Positions 1 to 9,557 are shown, numbered from the stretch's first letter. The stretch is 43,394 nucleotides of DNA from a virus (IMGVR_UViG_3300020005_000016:1-43394), one strand, 5' to 3'. Notes: a model not told the origin generated them from the sequence alone. Program-made: numbers and translations.

Positions 1-137
1 GCAGCATAGAACCACGAGATGACACAAACCGACTCGCTAAACAGGAAAATATCTTGGAAGTATTCAAAAAGAATGTTGGACACTTTCCAAATCTGAAAAT
101 CGTGCAGTCTCCAGGAATGGAAGCGGTTAAAAATTAC
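1..137. repeat. Terminal direct repeat, left copy (circular genome overlap)
   Basis: These 137 bases are repeated at 43258-43394 with one difference (A at 11 against C at 43268, Glu/Asp in the encoded protein). The same reading frame passes through both copies, so the window is a circular or terminally redundant molecule opened inside a gene. It could be an assembly overlap or a short physical terminal repeat; the sequence alone does not decide. Confidence 0.95.
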
Positions 138-1535
138 GCAGACAATTCGATTGATATGGTTTTCATTGATGCAGGGCATACTTATGAGGAAGTTTTTGAA
201 GACATTACTGCTTGGTTGCCGAAAGTTAAAGATACAGGCATCATTTCAGGCCACGACTATATGCCACAGACGTGGATGGGCGTGTGCCAGGCCGTAGATG
301 AGATACTTGGACCGATAAACCGAGCTGATAGCATCTGGTGGATTCCAAAAGCCGAGATTAAAGCTGCCACAATCCCTAAAAAGATTCATACCATCTGGCT
401 TTCTGATGACCCAATTCCTGAAACTATCCAAAAAATCATAGATACCCAGAAAATTTCAGGTTATCAACATAGTTTGGTTACTATGTCTAACTTTCCACCA
501 GTCCGAAATGCTTACTTAGATGCTGCAATCCAGGCTAAAAAATGGGTGAAAGCTGCTGATTACTTGAGAATGTGGCTGATTGCTAATGAAGGTGGCATTG
601 TGCTTGACGCCGATATGGAAATATTGTCTGGTAAAAACTTTGATGATATGTTGAGCGACCCGATGTTCGCAGGTGTAGAAGAAAACGGATTTGTTGGATA
701 TAGCTTAGTTGGTGGTGTTAAGGGCCACCCTGTTGCCAAAGAATATTTGAAAGTTGTGCCAGAGAGATTCAAAGGCGATGATGACAAAAACTTTGAATCA
801 AGTATGGAGATATTTACTCATTTGGCTTTGGGCCGAGATGACGTGAAGATTTACAGCCCGTTATATTTCTTTCCCTACAACCACCAGACTGGAATAATTG
901 ATGTTCAGGATTATACCCGAACATTTCATCACTTTCTGAAGTCTTGGATTAACACTGAAGACAAATTGCCGACAGTTTCAATTATTATTCCGCAGCTTGG
1001 TCGTGAAGGTGGATTGAAGCGATGTCTGGATTCCATAGACGCACTTTATTACCCAAAACATTTACTGGAAGTGATTATTGAAAAGGGTGACGAGACTGTG
1101 CCAGTGAAGGTAGCGAATGCTTTGGCAAAGGCCGAAGGCGAAGTCATCGTTTACGCAGCCAATGACATTGAGTTCACCCGTGAAAGCCTCTACCGAGCAG
1201 TTAAACTTTCTGAAAAAGGTTATGGACTTGTAGCTTTCAATACTGGAGAAATTTATGAAGATGAAGGCAATATTTGCGAGCATTTCCTGATTACCGAGGA
1301 ATTGATTAAACAACTCGATGGTCAAATCTTTGACACAGACTTTCATCACGTAGGCGTGGATAATCTGCTTTGGGCTAAAGCTAAAAAGCTCAATCAGGCT
1401 ACTCGTTGTGAAGAAGCTGTCGTAATTCACCACCACTTTACTAAAGGCAATGTAATGGATGAGGTTTACGACAAAGGGTGGTCCAAGAATGTTGAAGACC
1501 GAGAACTACTTAAACAGAAATTAGCAGTCTTATGA
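1..1535 (+). CDS. C-terminal half of a giant glycosyltransferase-methyltransferase polyprotein (continues from 41922)
   Basis: The frame is open from base 3 and continues the gene that starts at 41922. Joined across the terminal repeat it encodes 956 residues. Numbered on the joined protein, this part completes a class I SAM methyltransferase (about 412-550; FIDAGHTYEEV about residues 500-510, then a GHDY loop). Next is a GT32/OCH1-like sugar transferase (about 570-763; IPKKIHTIW start, DAD metal-binding motif at 648-650 within IVLDADMEIL). The last part is a GT2-like domain (about 768-956; VSIIIPQLGR, with AANDIEF in place of a clean DXD). It overlaps the next gene by 4 bases (ATGA). The TTG at 54 is internal and not a true start. 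Domain calls come from motif reading; the donor sugar and acceptor are not visible. Confidence 0.88.
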   Translation, partial: SIEPRDDTNRLAKQENILEVFKKNVGHFPNLKIVQSPGMEAVKNYADNSIDMVFIDAGHTYEEVFEDITAWLPKVKDTGIISGHDYMPQTWMGVCQAVDEILGPINRADSIWWIPKAEIKAATIPKKIHTIWLSDDPIPETIQKIIDTQKISGYQHSLVTMSNFPPVRNAYLDAAIQAKKWVKAADYLRMWLIANEGGIVLDADMEILSGKNFDDMLSDPMFAGVEENGFVGYSLVGGVKGHPVAKEYLKVVPERFKGDDDKNFESSMEIFTHLALGRDDVKIYSPLYFFPYNHQTGIIDVQDYTRTFHHFLKSWINTEDKLPTVSIIIPQLGREGGLKRCLDSIDALYYPKHLLEVIIEKGDETVPVKVANALAKAEGEVIVYAANDIEFTRESLYRAVKLSEKGYGLVAFNTGEIYEDEGNICEHFLITEELIKQLDGQIFDTDFHHVGVDNLLWAKAKKLNQATRCEEAVVIHHHFTKGNVMDEVYDKGWSKNVEDRELLKQKLAVL

Positions 1536-3538
1536 AACTATTAGAGCCATTTTCGATGAGAGATTTCAGCAGAGGACGTATTGACAAGACTGTCGTTACG
1601 CCTGCTTTGACGCCTCTAAATTCTGTGGCTCAATCTGTAAACGTAGATTATTCGGAAGTGATTGGCGGAGCGATTGTTCGTAAAGGAAACAGACGATTAC
1701 AGAATTTGCAGAATGTTGTGACTACAGGTGAAGGTCAGACGACTCGGAATGGAAGTTCTGAAGTTTTCGATGTGAATTGGCTGGCTCAAACCTTTGTGCC
1801 GACAACCAACAAGAATGTTCAAATGGAAGTTGACCTTTTCTTAATTAAGACAGGTGCTCCAGGAGATTTGATTGTTCAGATTCAAAACACTACTGCAGGA
1901 GTTCCAAATGGAACAGTTCGAGGGTTTGCTACTATTCAAGCAAGCAAGGTTTCGGGTGCGGGCGGAGTAGTCCAGGTGCTCTTTGTGCCGATTACTCTAA
2001 CTGTCGGAACAACCTATGCGATTGTGCTTAAAAGTCCGACTAGCCCTGATGTTGCTAACAAGTATGACTGGGCAAAACAGAGTGCCAGTGTAGGTGGGGC
2101 AAAAGTTTCGACAAACTCTGGTGTATCTTGGTCTGCAGTTGGTGCAGCCGATACGTTTTACTTTCAGATGCGTGTAGTAAATGTTGCTGGAACTTATAGT
2201 GAAGTTCCGCTTGGTAACTTTGCGGGATTGATTGCAAGCACGGTGTTCAGCGTAGTCTCTTTTGTTTCTACTATCTTGGGATTAGGGGTTATTTATTGGT
2301 ATAGTTCGGCTACAGGCCAATGGGAAATTTCAAACGTCCAAGACTTGAACCCAGATTTTCCAGTGCGGTTTGCAGTCTTAAAGGCTGCTTTGTTTGAGGC
2401 TAACGGTGTTCAGGCAATGAGATATTCATTGGACCGAGGACAAACTTGGCAGGTAGGGACAACTAATAACATTACAATTACTGAAGACAGCGTTATACCT
2501 AGTCTGCTTTGGGTAGCAAAAAACCGAATGCTGGCTGCGGGTTATTCTGGATTCCCTTCACGAGTTTATTTCTCAAGCATCGTAGACCCAAACGCCTCCA
2601 ACTTTATTACCTGGAATACTGACCCAGATGACGGGGATTGGATTGATATTAACCCTGATGACGGTGGAAATATCACAGGCTTTTCGGATACGTCCAACCT
2701 AGTTCTGATTTTCAAAAACAATGCGATGTATCGCCTAAATACAATCAGCAAAACTGTTGATTCAGAAAACATTTTCAATATCGGAGCTGTCAGCCAAGAA
2801 GGGATTGTGAAATGTCTCGGATTGACTTACTTCTTTAGCAGATTTGGAATCTATCGAACAGATGGCGGATTCCCAGAGATGATTTCCAGAGCTGGAGTGC
2901 AAGACTTCTTGAATAAAATCCTGAACATTCGCAGAGTCTATGCTGGGACTGATGGATTCAATGTCTATTTCTCAATCGGGAACATTCGCTTAGACTTTGA
3001 CCAAACCAATTCCAGGCAACTGCAAAATGTTGTGTTGAAATTTTCTCCACGTGATGAATCGTGGCAGGTCTTCACTTATACCAAACGTCTCGGTCAGTTC
3101 GCTTATATGCAACTTGACCTAAATGACCCAACTTTGGACAGAGTTACGTCAGCCCAATTTAACGGCGATATTGGTCAGATAAATTATTTGACTACAAATG
3201 GTGATTCGACTGACTATGATTTACCGATTCCATACGAGCTTGAAACCCAGGAACTTGAGATGGGGAATCGGTCTCATCTAAAAGTTATCAGCGACCAGGT
3301 AGTTATTTATACGCTTTTTGGTGGCAATGGAGCGTTCCAAATCAGGGCCGATGATAATGATTTCAAACCATTTGATGTGACTCTGAACAATCGAGTGAAT
3401 ATTGCCATAAATGTAAACATAGAGGCTCGATTCTTTACCTTCAGATGGCAAGGCGAGGCCAATGGGATTCGGCCACAACTTCAAGGATTCTTACTGCCAA
3501 CATTAACAGACCAGGGAATAGTCAATGAACACTCCTGA
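1532..3538 (+). CDS. Large tail hub/nozzle-like structural protein with a beta-sandwich insertion
   Basis: This 668-residue protein starts with an ATGA overlap on the glycosyltransferase gene. Residues about 85-225 form a domain beginning LAQTFVPTTNKN and containing GVPNGT and a TTYAIVLKSP strand. It matches a domain in the 38702-40588 protein and resembles choice-of-anchor carbohydrate-binding-like modules. The remainder (about 250-560) has repeated aromatic beta strands such as WVAKNRMLAAGY and LVLIFKNNAMYRL. These resemble T7 gp12 and P22 gp10 nozzle/DNA-stabilising proteins. Its place before the ejection proteins fits a tail nozzle of a podovirus. The structural role is likely; the exact family is inferred. 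Confidence 0.72.
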   Translation: MKLLEPFSMRDFSRGRIDKTVVTPALTPLNSVAQSVNVDYSEVIGGAIVRKGNRRLQNLQNVVTTGEGQTTRNGSSEVFDVNWLAQTFVPTTNKNVQMEVDLFLIKTGAPGDLIVQIQNTTAGVPNGTVRGFATIQASKVSGAGGVVQVLFVPITLTVGTTYAIVLKSPTSPDVANKYDWAKQSASVGGAKVSTNSGVSWSAVGAADTFYFQMRVVNVAGTYSEVPLGNFAGLIASTVFSVVSFVSTILGLGVIYWYSSATGQWEISNVQDLNPDFPVRFAVLKAALFEANGVQAMRYSLDRGQTWQVGTTNNITITEDSVIPSLLWVAKNRMLAAGYSGFPSRVYFSSIVDPNASNFITWNTDPDDGDWIDINPDDGGNITGFSDTSNLVLIFKNNAMYRLNTISKTVDSENIFNIGAVSQEGIVKCLGLTYFFSRFGIYRTDGGFPEMISRAGVQDFLNKILNIRRVYAGTDGFNVYFSIGNIRLDFDQTNSRQLQNVVLKFSPRDESWQVFTYTKRLGQFAYMQLDLNDPTLDRVTSAQFNGDIGQINYLTTNGDSTDYDLPIPYELETQELEMGNRSHLKVISDQVVIYTLFGGNGAFQIRADDNDFKPFDVTLNNRVNIAINVNIEARFFTFRWQGEANGIRPQLQGFLLPTLTDQGIVNEHS

Positions 3539-4358
3539 AGACGAATATAACAATTTAGGGATTAAAAAAAATCTCCCGATGGACTTAAACCCCGTCAGTG
3601 AGAAGATTATTTATAATTCCGCCAAACGACCAACGCAAGGTGGAAGTTTATTGCCAGGCCAGACTATCGCAGACTTGACTTTTGTGTCAGGATATAGTCA
3701 AAGACGCATCCGAATTACGATGAATCCTGTGGACAACCCAGTCCAGAATGCAGGCTCAATCGCTATCATAGATGAAAACGGAAACTTCATTGCCGTATTA
3801 GGATTCTCGTCAGGCTCTTTTGGAACTCCAGTGTTATTGATTGCTCCGCCTAAAGACCAGATTGGTATTCAGGTTATTGGAGCTGATGACACAACTGCGG
3901 ATTTGGTAGACTTGCAACTCCCTGACCCTTCAGACGCAGAAGCTATCAGAATCACTCAAAATGGAGCAGGCGATGGTATCCTTATCAACATTGGACCTGC
4001 GGGCACGGGCAGAGGCATTGTTATAAACCTTGATAATAACAGTCCTGGAATAATTGTTACCCAAAGTGGAATTGGAAATGCTGTGGCAGGCCAGAGCACA
4101 GGTGGCAAGGGCGGAGACTTCACTAGCGTAGGAAACTTTGCAATCGGCCTACAGGACTTTGACCCTGCAGGCGGGATTTTCCAAAGAATTATCGAATTAA
4201 ATGGGAGTGCTTTGTTCGGACCAGTGGTGGTTCTGTCAGATGGCACTGACCCGAATGGCGTGTTGACTGCTCCTGTCGGTTCACTTTGCATACTAGCTTC
4301 ACCTACTGGTGATTTGGCAAAAAATGTAGATGGAGCAGATACGTGGGTCAACCTATAA
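3525..4358 (+). CDS. Tail fibre/spike-like repetitive protein
   Basis: This 277-residue protein overlaps the upstream gene by 14 bases. Residues about 130-230 are a run of short Gly-, Ile- and Asn-rich beta repeats (GDGILINIG, GRGIVINLD, SPGIIVTQSG), as in beta-helical or triple-stranded phage fibres. The end (VGSLCILASPTGDLAKNVDGADTW) resembles the C-terminal tips found on many fibre proteins. It lies between the nozzle-like protein and the internal virion proteins, so a tail-attached fibre or spike is the natural reading. The receptor cannot be predicted. Confidence 0.6.
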   Translation: MNTPEDEYNNLGIKKNLPMDLNPVSEKIIYNSAKRPTQGGSLLPGQTIADLTFVSGYSQRRIRITMNPVDNPVQNAGSIAIIDENGNFIAVLGFSSGSFGTPVLLIAPPKDQIGIQVIGADDTTADLVDLQLPDPSDAEAIRITQNGAGDGILINIGPAGTGRGIVINLDNNSPGIIVTQSGIGNAVAGQSTGGKGGDFTSVGNFAIGLQDFDPAGGIFQRIIELNGSALFGPVVVLSDGTDPNGVLTAPVGSLCILASPTGDLAKNVDGADTWVNL

Positions 4359-4371
4359 TTAACACAAACAT

Positions 4372-5214
4372 ATGGCAGGAAATGCAGAAAATCTAATTCA
4401 AGTTTATCTAAAACGACCAGACTTACAGGCTTTATACAAGCCGAGTGGGGAAGCCGTGAATCCCAAAGACCCGAAAGTTGCTGGTATTCCAACCTTGCTT
4501 GATTGGGCGAAACAATTTGGCTCAAAAGAAGAAGCCTCGTTGAAAGAATTTGCCCCAGCAGCCCCAGTTACAACTCCTGAATTTGACCCAGTGGCAAATG
4601 GGATTCCTTTGGATGTGTGGAACAGTCTGACTCCTGGAGACAAGGCTTTTGCTGAATCTACAGCAGGATTATTGAGAAAACAATATGACCAGGGCCAAAC
4701 CAATGTTTCTATTAACCAGGATTTACTGAACAAAGCTCTGCAGGCAGCTCAAACTGACCCAAACATTATCTCTAAATATGGGGATGCAGCAAAGGCTGCA
4801 GCCAGTGATGTGCAGTTTAACTTGGGTCAAATCAATGCTAATTACGCAACCCAGCAGAATCAACAACAGCTTGAAATGGCTAAACAGAAAAAAGATTTAG
4901 AAGACCAGCTTGCTGATGCAGGTCAGGCATATTCAGGATTCAGGAAACAAGCTGAAAATATGCTTGGTTCACAACAGGCCAATATTATTCAATCCACTCG
5001 CTCCCAGTTGCAGCAAAATCTGCAGAACTTGGGACGAAATTACGAGCAGACTTATGGCAGCGATGCTCTCTATGGTTTGGGTATTCCGTTTACCGCAGGT
5101 GGAATTGGTTATCAACCGCTTCAGGGAATTAAAGGCTCTGCTCCTATCGCTAAACAACAAGAGATTGAATCCCGACAGGCTCAAATCTTTAATAACGAGG
5201 CATTAACGAAATAA
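4372..5214 (+). CDS. Internal virion/ejection-like protein, coiled-coil rich
   Basis: This 280-residue protein is rich in Gln, Ala and Asn. A helical stretch at about 110-230 contains NQQQLEMAKQKKDLEDQLAD, and there is no membrane segment. It is the first of three consecutive Ala/Gln-rich proteins spaced 1-5 bases apart. That is the usual pattern for the internal core or ejection proteins of podoviruses. The start at 4372 (AACATATGGCA) has no Shine-Dalgarno sequence but matches the start context of its virion neighbours. No sequence family is recognised. Confidence 0.6.
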   Translation: MAGNAENLIQVYLKRPDLQALYKPSGEAVNPKDPKVAGIPTLLDWAKQFGSKEEASLKEFAPAAPVTTPEFDPVANGIPLDVWNSLTPGDKAFAESTAGLLRKQYDQGQTNVSINQDLLNKALQAAQTDPNIISKYGDAAKAAASDVQFNLGQINANYATQQNQQQLEMAKQKKDLEDQLADAGQAYSGFRKQAENMLGSQQANIIQSTRSQLQQNLQNLGRNYEQTYGSDALYGLGIPFTAGGIGYQPLQGIKGSAPIAKQQEIESRQAQIFNNEALTK

Positions 5215-5218
5215 ACAT

Positions 5219-7087
5219 ATGGCAGACGCATCCACAGTTCCAATTCAAACAACTCCAACCACTCCTGAAGGAAACTTGCAGGGCACGATGGTGACTCCAC
5301 CACCAGTAGCTCCAGTGCAAGCTCCTGTGACTCCAATTCCAACAGCGAATACGGGAAATTCAAATCAATTTGGATTGTCACAAGTGATGAGTGCTTTGGA
5401 AGCCAAGACTCAATCAAACAATGCGTTGATGACGCAGCGTAATTTGATTTTGAAACATTTATATGACCAACCGCTTACGGACCAGGAAAAACAACAGCTT
5501 GACCCGACTATTTTGCCTGGGGTAAATTCCAATGACAGGAATCAGCTTGATTTGTCACTTCGTTTAATTGGTGATGAGATTGCTGGCCGAAATAACACGT
5601 TGGACCAGAGTGTTCAGTTTTTAACAAACGCATATACCCAGTCACAGCAAGCTATAGAAAAACAGAAACAGGATGCGATTGATAATGTCCTGAATTTTGC
5701 TTCGACTTATAAAGAAAACGCAGGTCCAGCTCTTAGAGCACTCTATGGAGATGAATACGTTAAACAGCTCAAATCTCTTGGCATTGATGTAGACGCTTTG
5801 GCTCAAGTTGTGCCTGGACTTGGAGGCACTACTCAAACTTCTGCGGTTGTTTTAGGAAACCCAGTGGGCAATCTGCAAGGTTTACAGACTTATGATACTC
5901 GTTCTGCCAACCCAACACTTAACCGACCTACTCGAAATAACAATCCAGGAAATATTAAAGTTTCTGCTTTTACAAAGAGTATGCCTGGAGTTATCGGGGT
6001 TGAATCATCTGCAGCAGCAGATGGTGGAAATTTCTTGATTTTCGATTCTCCGCAAGCAGGATTAAACGCTATTGGTTCTTTGCTTCAACAAGGCAAGTCA
6101 TACCAGGGTGTGAATGCTGAAGTGGCGATGAAGAAATATTCTGGCGGTGGTTATGGTGCTGCAGCAGTCGGGCTTGACCCAGATGCAGACTTCCAGAGCC
6201 AGATTAAAGACCCAGCAAACTTGGATGCTGTAACTCAAGCGATTGCAAAGCGTGAAGGATTTTCAGGAGCGGGTTCAGGCACAGATGCCACAGGTTTATC
6301 TCCTGAAGCCATTGATTTGGCAGCTAACCAATACTTAGTGACAGGCTCTATGCCGTCACTCGGACTTGGCAGTTCAGCCCAAGTTAGGGCAGCTCGAACT
6401 GCTATCTTAAACCGTGCTGCTGAACTCGGAGCAGGGTCAATCCCAGGAATTAACAAAGCATTACTCACTACACTTACTGGCAGCTTGAAACAACAGACTA
6501 ATTATTTGAACACCATTCAGCGTTCCATCAATACGGTGCACGCTAACTTAGATATTCTGAAAGAAGCTGCGGGTAAAGTGAACAACTCCAATGTCCCAGC
6601 GATTAACCAACTAACTAATGACATTAAACTGAAAACTGGAGACGGTGCACTCAATGCCTTCAAAGCAGCCTTGCAGACTGTCCGTTCAGAATATGCTCAA
6701 ATCTTGGCTCGTGGTGGACAAGTTACTGATGCTGTCCGAGGTGAAGCAAGTATCTTGATTCCAGATAACATTTCCGCTTCTCAATTACAGCAGGTTATTG
6801 ATGTGTTGAATCGTGAAGCCGAAAACGTGGTCAATGCAGCTCAAGACCAAGTGGATTCAGTCCAGGGGCAGATGAGCGGGATACTTACAGGCCAGCCATT
6901 GCCAACGTCAACAGGAACTACAGGCTCAACTGGCAGCACAGCCGATGACATTCTTGCCAAGCACGGAATCTCTACTGCAGGTGGAAGCCCAACACCTACT
7001 CCGACCCCAACTCCTACGCCTACACCAGCTCCAAGTAATTTGAAGCGAGCTTTTGCAGGAATTGGTAAATTCTTAACAGGAAAATAA
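5219..7087 (+). CDS. Internal virion protein with a lysozyme-like domain
   Basis: This 622-residue protein begins 5 bases after the previous gene. Residues about 235-350 hold a module starting TRNNNPGNIKV, followed by FDSPQAGLNAIGSLL and KYSGGGYG. This NNPGNI signature marks virion-associated peptidoglycan hydrolases in many phages. The N-terminus is Pro/Thr-rich and the centre (about 400-550) is helical. Near the C-terminus is a threonine-proline tandem (TPTPTPTPTP, encoded near 6989-7030), a likely flexible linker. Its probable role is local cell-wall opening during DNA entry. The catalytic residue was not assigned. Confidence 0.7.
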   Translation: MADASTVPIQTTPTTPEGNLQGTMVTPPPVAPVQAPVTPIPTANTGNSNQFGLSQVMSALEAKTQSNNALMTQRNLILKHLYDQPLTDQEKQQLDPTILPGVNSNDRNQLDLSLRLIGDEIAGRNNTLDQSVQFLTNAYTQSQQAIEKQKQDAIDNVLNFASTYKENAGPALRALYGDEYVKQLKSLGIDVDALAQVVPGLGGTTQTSAVVLGNPVGNLQGLQTYDTRSANPTLNRPTRNNNPGNIKVSAFTKSMPGVIGVESSAAADGGNFLIFDSPQAGLNAIGSLLQQGKSYQGVNAEVAMKKYSGGGYGAAAVGLDPDADFQSQIKDPANLDAVTQAIAKREGFSGAGSGTDATGLSPEAIDLAANQYLVTGSMPSLGLGSSAQVRAARTAILNRAAELGAGSIPGINKALLTTLTGSLKQQTNYLNTIQRSINTVHANLDILKEAAGKVNNSNVPAINQLTNDIKLKTGDGALNAFKAALQTVRSEYAQILARGGQVTDAVRGEASILIPDNISASQLQQVIDVLNREAENVVNAAQDQVDSVQGQMSGILTGQPLPTSTGTTGSTGSTADDILAKHGISTAGGSPTPTPTPTPTPTPAPSNLKRAFAGIGKFLTGK

Positions 7088-7088
7088 T

Positions 7089-9197
7089 ATGGCATATACA
7101 GACGCACAAATTCAAGACTTAGCTAAACAGCTTGAGCAAAAAGGTGCTCCACACGCTGATATTGAAGCCTTTGTAAGTAAGGCCAAGTCAGAGCAGATTA
7201 CTCCGAGTGGTGGGACTTCTCAAGGTGAGGTTTTTCAACAGTCCCAGCAACAATTTAATCCAACTTTCGCAGCTTCAGGCGGAGCATCTGATGTAGCTAA
7301 AGTTGTAGGGAATATTCCAAAGAGTGCAGGTCAATTTGCCGTCAATACTGTTAAATTTCTTAATCCTATAGACAAGGTGATGAACGTGGCTAAGTTGCCA
7401 GGTGCTCTTATTGGCCTGAACCGAGACGTTAAAGCTGTCGGAGAAGGTGAAGCAAATGTGGCCAATGCGAATCAGCAGCTCATTGAAGCTATCCGAAAGA
7501 ACCGAGCTGAAGGTAAAGATACTTCACGACTCTTGAATCAATTAAAGATGAATGGTGTGAACGTGCCTCCTGATTTGGAGCAAGATTTGAAACCAACTGC
7601 AGTAGCGGGCAAAGCCGTATCAGCAGTCGTGCCTCCAGCAGCCCAACATTTATCCAGAGCAGTTTATTCATATATTAAAGGCGATGCTAATGCAGGAGAT
7701 AAGGCACTCCAAGAAGCTGAAGCTGCTATCGTCAATGACCCAGTGGGACAAATACTCCCATTTGTTTTGATGACCAAAGCTGTAGCGGACCAGGCAGGAT
7801 TTGGAGAAAAGTTTAATTCAATCGTAGAGAAAACAGCCAGTCCAGTCACTAAACCTATAACCGCAGCAGGCGAAAAGATAGTAGCTCCATTTAAGGGTTC
7901 TGCATTGCCTGAAACTGAAGCAGCGTTTGCGGAACAGGGAATCAAACCACCTTTGTCTGCAATCACTAAATCCCCAGTGCTTAAATCTGCCGAAGCTCTC
8001 GCTTCCAAAGGGTTATTTGGTCAGAAGATTATTGATACTGTAAACACCGCCCTGACCCAGATTCAAGAAAAGACTAATGCGATTGTGGAAAAAATAACTC
8101 CACAAAAAAGCATTACAGATGAGAACTTGGGCAGAACAATTCAGGAAGGTTTGACTGAATATGAAAATAATTTCAAAGTTACCTCCAGCAAGATTTATGA
8201 CCAGTTCAACAAAGAAGCTGGGAATCCGAAAGCTGTCGTGGACCGAACTTTAGAAGTTGGCCGTGAAGTTGTAAATCAACAGAGCAAGAGTCAATATGGG
8301 GGAGTTGACCCAAAGATTCTCAAGATGGTTGAACGGTTTAATGATACTCCTGACGCTATGCGATTTGATACTCTCAAAGCTACCAGAACCGCCGTAGGCG
8401 AGGCTTTGGGCAGAGACCCGCAGAATACTGGATTGAAACGAATTTATGGAGCATTGAGTGAGGATATGAATGCAACAGTTAAAAAAGTTGATTCAGGTCT
8501 TGGTGAAAAACTTGATGCTGTGGACGAAGCCTATAGGACTGGTAAGCAAAAGATTGAATCCAATATTTCTTCTTCAATCGAAAAGAGCAACCCAGAGCGG
8601 ATTGCCAATAATTTGGTGAAACGAAATTCTGCAGGAACTCTAAAACAAGTTAAAGAAATGATTGGTCCTGAACGCTTTGCTGAAGTATCCAAGACTTATA
8701 TGCGTGGTCTGATGCAGGACTCTGTTACCAGAGGAAAGTTTGATGTGACTAAATTTGAGAAAAATATCAATAAATTGGATGAAGCTACTCGCAATGAACT
8801 GTTAGGTCCAGAAAACCAGAAGTTATTGAATGACTCTTTGGTTGAACTGAAGAAATTGCAAGGTCTCGAAAAAGCTATGAAGCCAGGACAGAAAATTGCC
8901 GAAGGGAGTCAGACTGCGTATTTGATGAGACTTGCTCAAACGACAGGTGGACTTGGAGCGTTTGTAACTGCTGTTGTCACAGGACAATGGGGACTTGCTT
9001 CATCTATTTTGGCGGGACTTGGTGGAGAAGTAGCTGCTGTTAAATTTTTATCTTCAGATTTAGGCCAACAGTTTTTGACTAGAGGATTCAAACTTCCAAG
9101 CTCTCCGAATGTGCCATCAGTCAATACTCCGCTTGGTGCAATTAAAACTGCGATTCCAGTGTTAGGTCCAACGGCTGAACAGAATAGTAAGCGTTAG
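7089..9197 (+). CDS. Large internal virion/ejection-like protein with a C-terminal membrane segment
   Basis: This 702-residue protein starts one base after the previous gene (AATAATATGGCA, no Shine-Dalgarno). It is mostly predicted helix, rich in Ala, Lys, Glu and Gln. Hydrophobic stretches lie near residues 600-660 (TGGLGAFVTAVVTGQWGLAS and SILAGLGGEVAAVKF). Size, helicity and position as the third of a trio match podovirus ejection proteins that help DNA cross the envelope. The last codon (TAG) abuts the leftward cassette at 9194-9498, whose stop overlaps it on the other strand. No named family is recognised. Confidence 0.6.
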   Translation: MAYTDAQIQDLAKQLEQKGAPHADIEAFVSKAKSEQITPSGGTSQGEVFQQSQQQFNPTFAASGGASDVAKVVGNIPKSAGQFAVNTVKFLNPIDKVMNVAKLPGALIGLNRDVKAVGEGEANVANANQQLIEAIRKNRAEGKDTSRLLNQLKMNGVNVPPDLEQDLKPTAVAGKAVSAVVPPAAQHLSRAVYSYIKGDANAGDKALQEAEAAIVNDPVGQILPFVLMTKAVADQAGFGEKFNSIVEKTASPVTKPITAAGEKIVAPFKGSALPETEAAFAEQGIKPPLSAITKSPVLKSAEALASKGLFGQKIIDTVNTALTQIQEKTNAIVEKITPQKSITDENLGRTIQEGLTEYENNFKVTSSKIYDQFNKEAGNPKAVVDRTLEVGREVVNQQSKSQYGGVDPKILKMVERFNDTPDAMRFDTLKATRTAVGEALGRDPQNTGLKRIYGALSEDMNATVKKVDSGLGEKLDAVDEAYRTGKQKIESNISSSIEKSNPERIANNLVKRNSAGTLKQVKEMIGPERFAEVSKTYMRGLMQDSVTRGKFDVTKFEKNINKLDEATRNELLGPENQKLLNDSLVELKKLQGLEKAMKPGQKIAEGSQTAYLMRLAQTTGGLGAFVTAVVTGQWGLASSILAGLGGEVAAVKFLSSDLGQQFLTRGFKLPSSPNVPSVNTPLGAIKTAIPVLGPTAEQNSKR

Positions 9198-9313
9198 ACA
9201 GCACTGAATAATGCCATTGCAAATAGTATCAAAAAGAAAGCAGCCAAAGGCATCCATCCTATCATTGCTGCAAGTAACGCAAAACAGCCTGTTGCTAATA
9301 TAAAGTATCCCAT
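9194..9313 (-). CDS. 39-residue membrane peptide, second gene of the leftward cassette
   Basis: The ATG at 9313 shares its A with the TAA of the upstream leftward gene (TAATG coupling). The product is almost entirely hydrophobic (MGYFILATGCFALLAAMIGW, then LAAFFLILFAMALF), so one or two membrane passes are expected. It ends opposite the stop of the ejection protein gene, giving a tail-to-tail overlap. Coupling to a promoter-driven neighbour is the main reason to accept so short a gene. Its function is unknown; a role in altering the infected cell envelope is inferred from location and topology only. Confidence 0.6.
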   Translation of the reverse strand: MGYFILATGCFALLAAMIGWMPLAAFFLILFAMALFSAV

Positions 9314-9498
9314 TACTTTTTTACTGGCTTATATGGGACGTAAATAAAGATTGGTGCACGGACCTCGCATTTACCAGAGATTCTGATTGGGCCAGTTGTA
9401 GGGCACGAACTACCAGGCTTTACCAATATTCGTTCTATTCTGGGCATATTTGGAAGAATCATTAGACCTAAAACCATCATTATTGTCAAGTATTTCAT
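9313..9498 (-). CDS. 61-residue secreted or membrane-anchored small protein on the strand opposite the virion genes
   Basis: It starts with a hydrophobic signal-like segment (MKYLTIMMVLGLMILP) and continues as a basic, Pro-rich tail with two cysteines (SSC and GKC). A Shine-Dalgarno sequence AGAAAGGA lies just upstream, and a consensus promoter is at 9517-9545 on the same strand. It is encoded against the direction of the surrounding virion genes, so it is probably an independently expressed accessory gene (moron). Superinfection exclusion or envelope modification are plausible roles but are not shown. Confidence 0.7.
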   Translation of the reverse strand: MKYLTIMMVLGLMILPNMPRIERILVKPGSSCPTTGPIRISGKCEVRAPIFIYVPYKPVKK

Positions 9499-9516
9499 AA
9501 GTTCCTTTCTGTAGAT

Positions 9517-9545
9517 ACTATACTCCTATAACAACCGTTTGTCAA
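9517..9545 (-). promoter_or_regulatory. Consensus sigma-70-like leftward promoter with overlapping operator
   Basis: Read leftward: TTGACA (9545-9540), a 17-base spacer, TATAGT (9522-9517). The near-palindrome ACAAACGGTTGT (9542-9531) overlaps the -35 box. The same arrangement occurs at 23521-23549 and 24897-24925. It lies 19 bases upstream of the 61-residue leftward gene, with a Shine-Dalgarno sequence between. It also sits just before the start of the rightward gene at 9558. Confidence 0.85.
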
Positions 9546-9557
9546 TAAACTTAAATT

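Noticed and set aside
7664-8008. Antisense frames in the large ejection-protein genes
   Set aside because: They mirror Ala/Lys-rich coding sequence, lack ribosome sites and have no neighbouring promoter.
9484-9512. A second TTGACA (leftward) inside the 61-residue gene with a TCTAAT at 17 bases
   Set aside because: It falls within coding codons (TTG ACA) directly behind the stronger promoter; no separate gene needs it.
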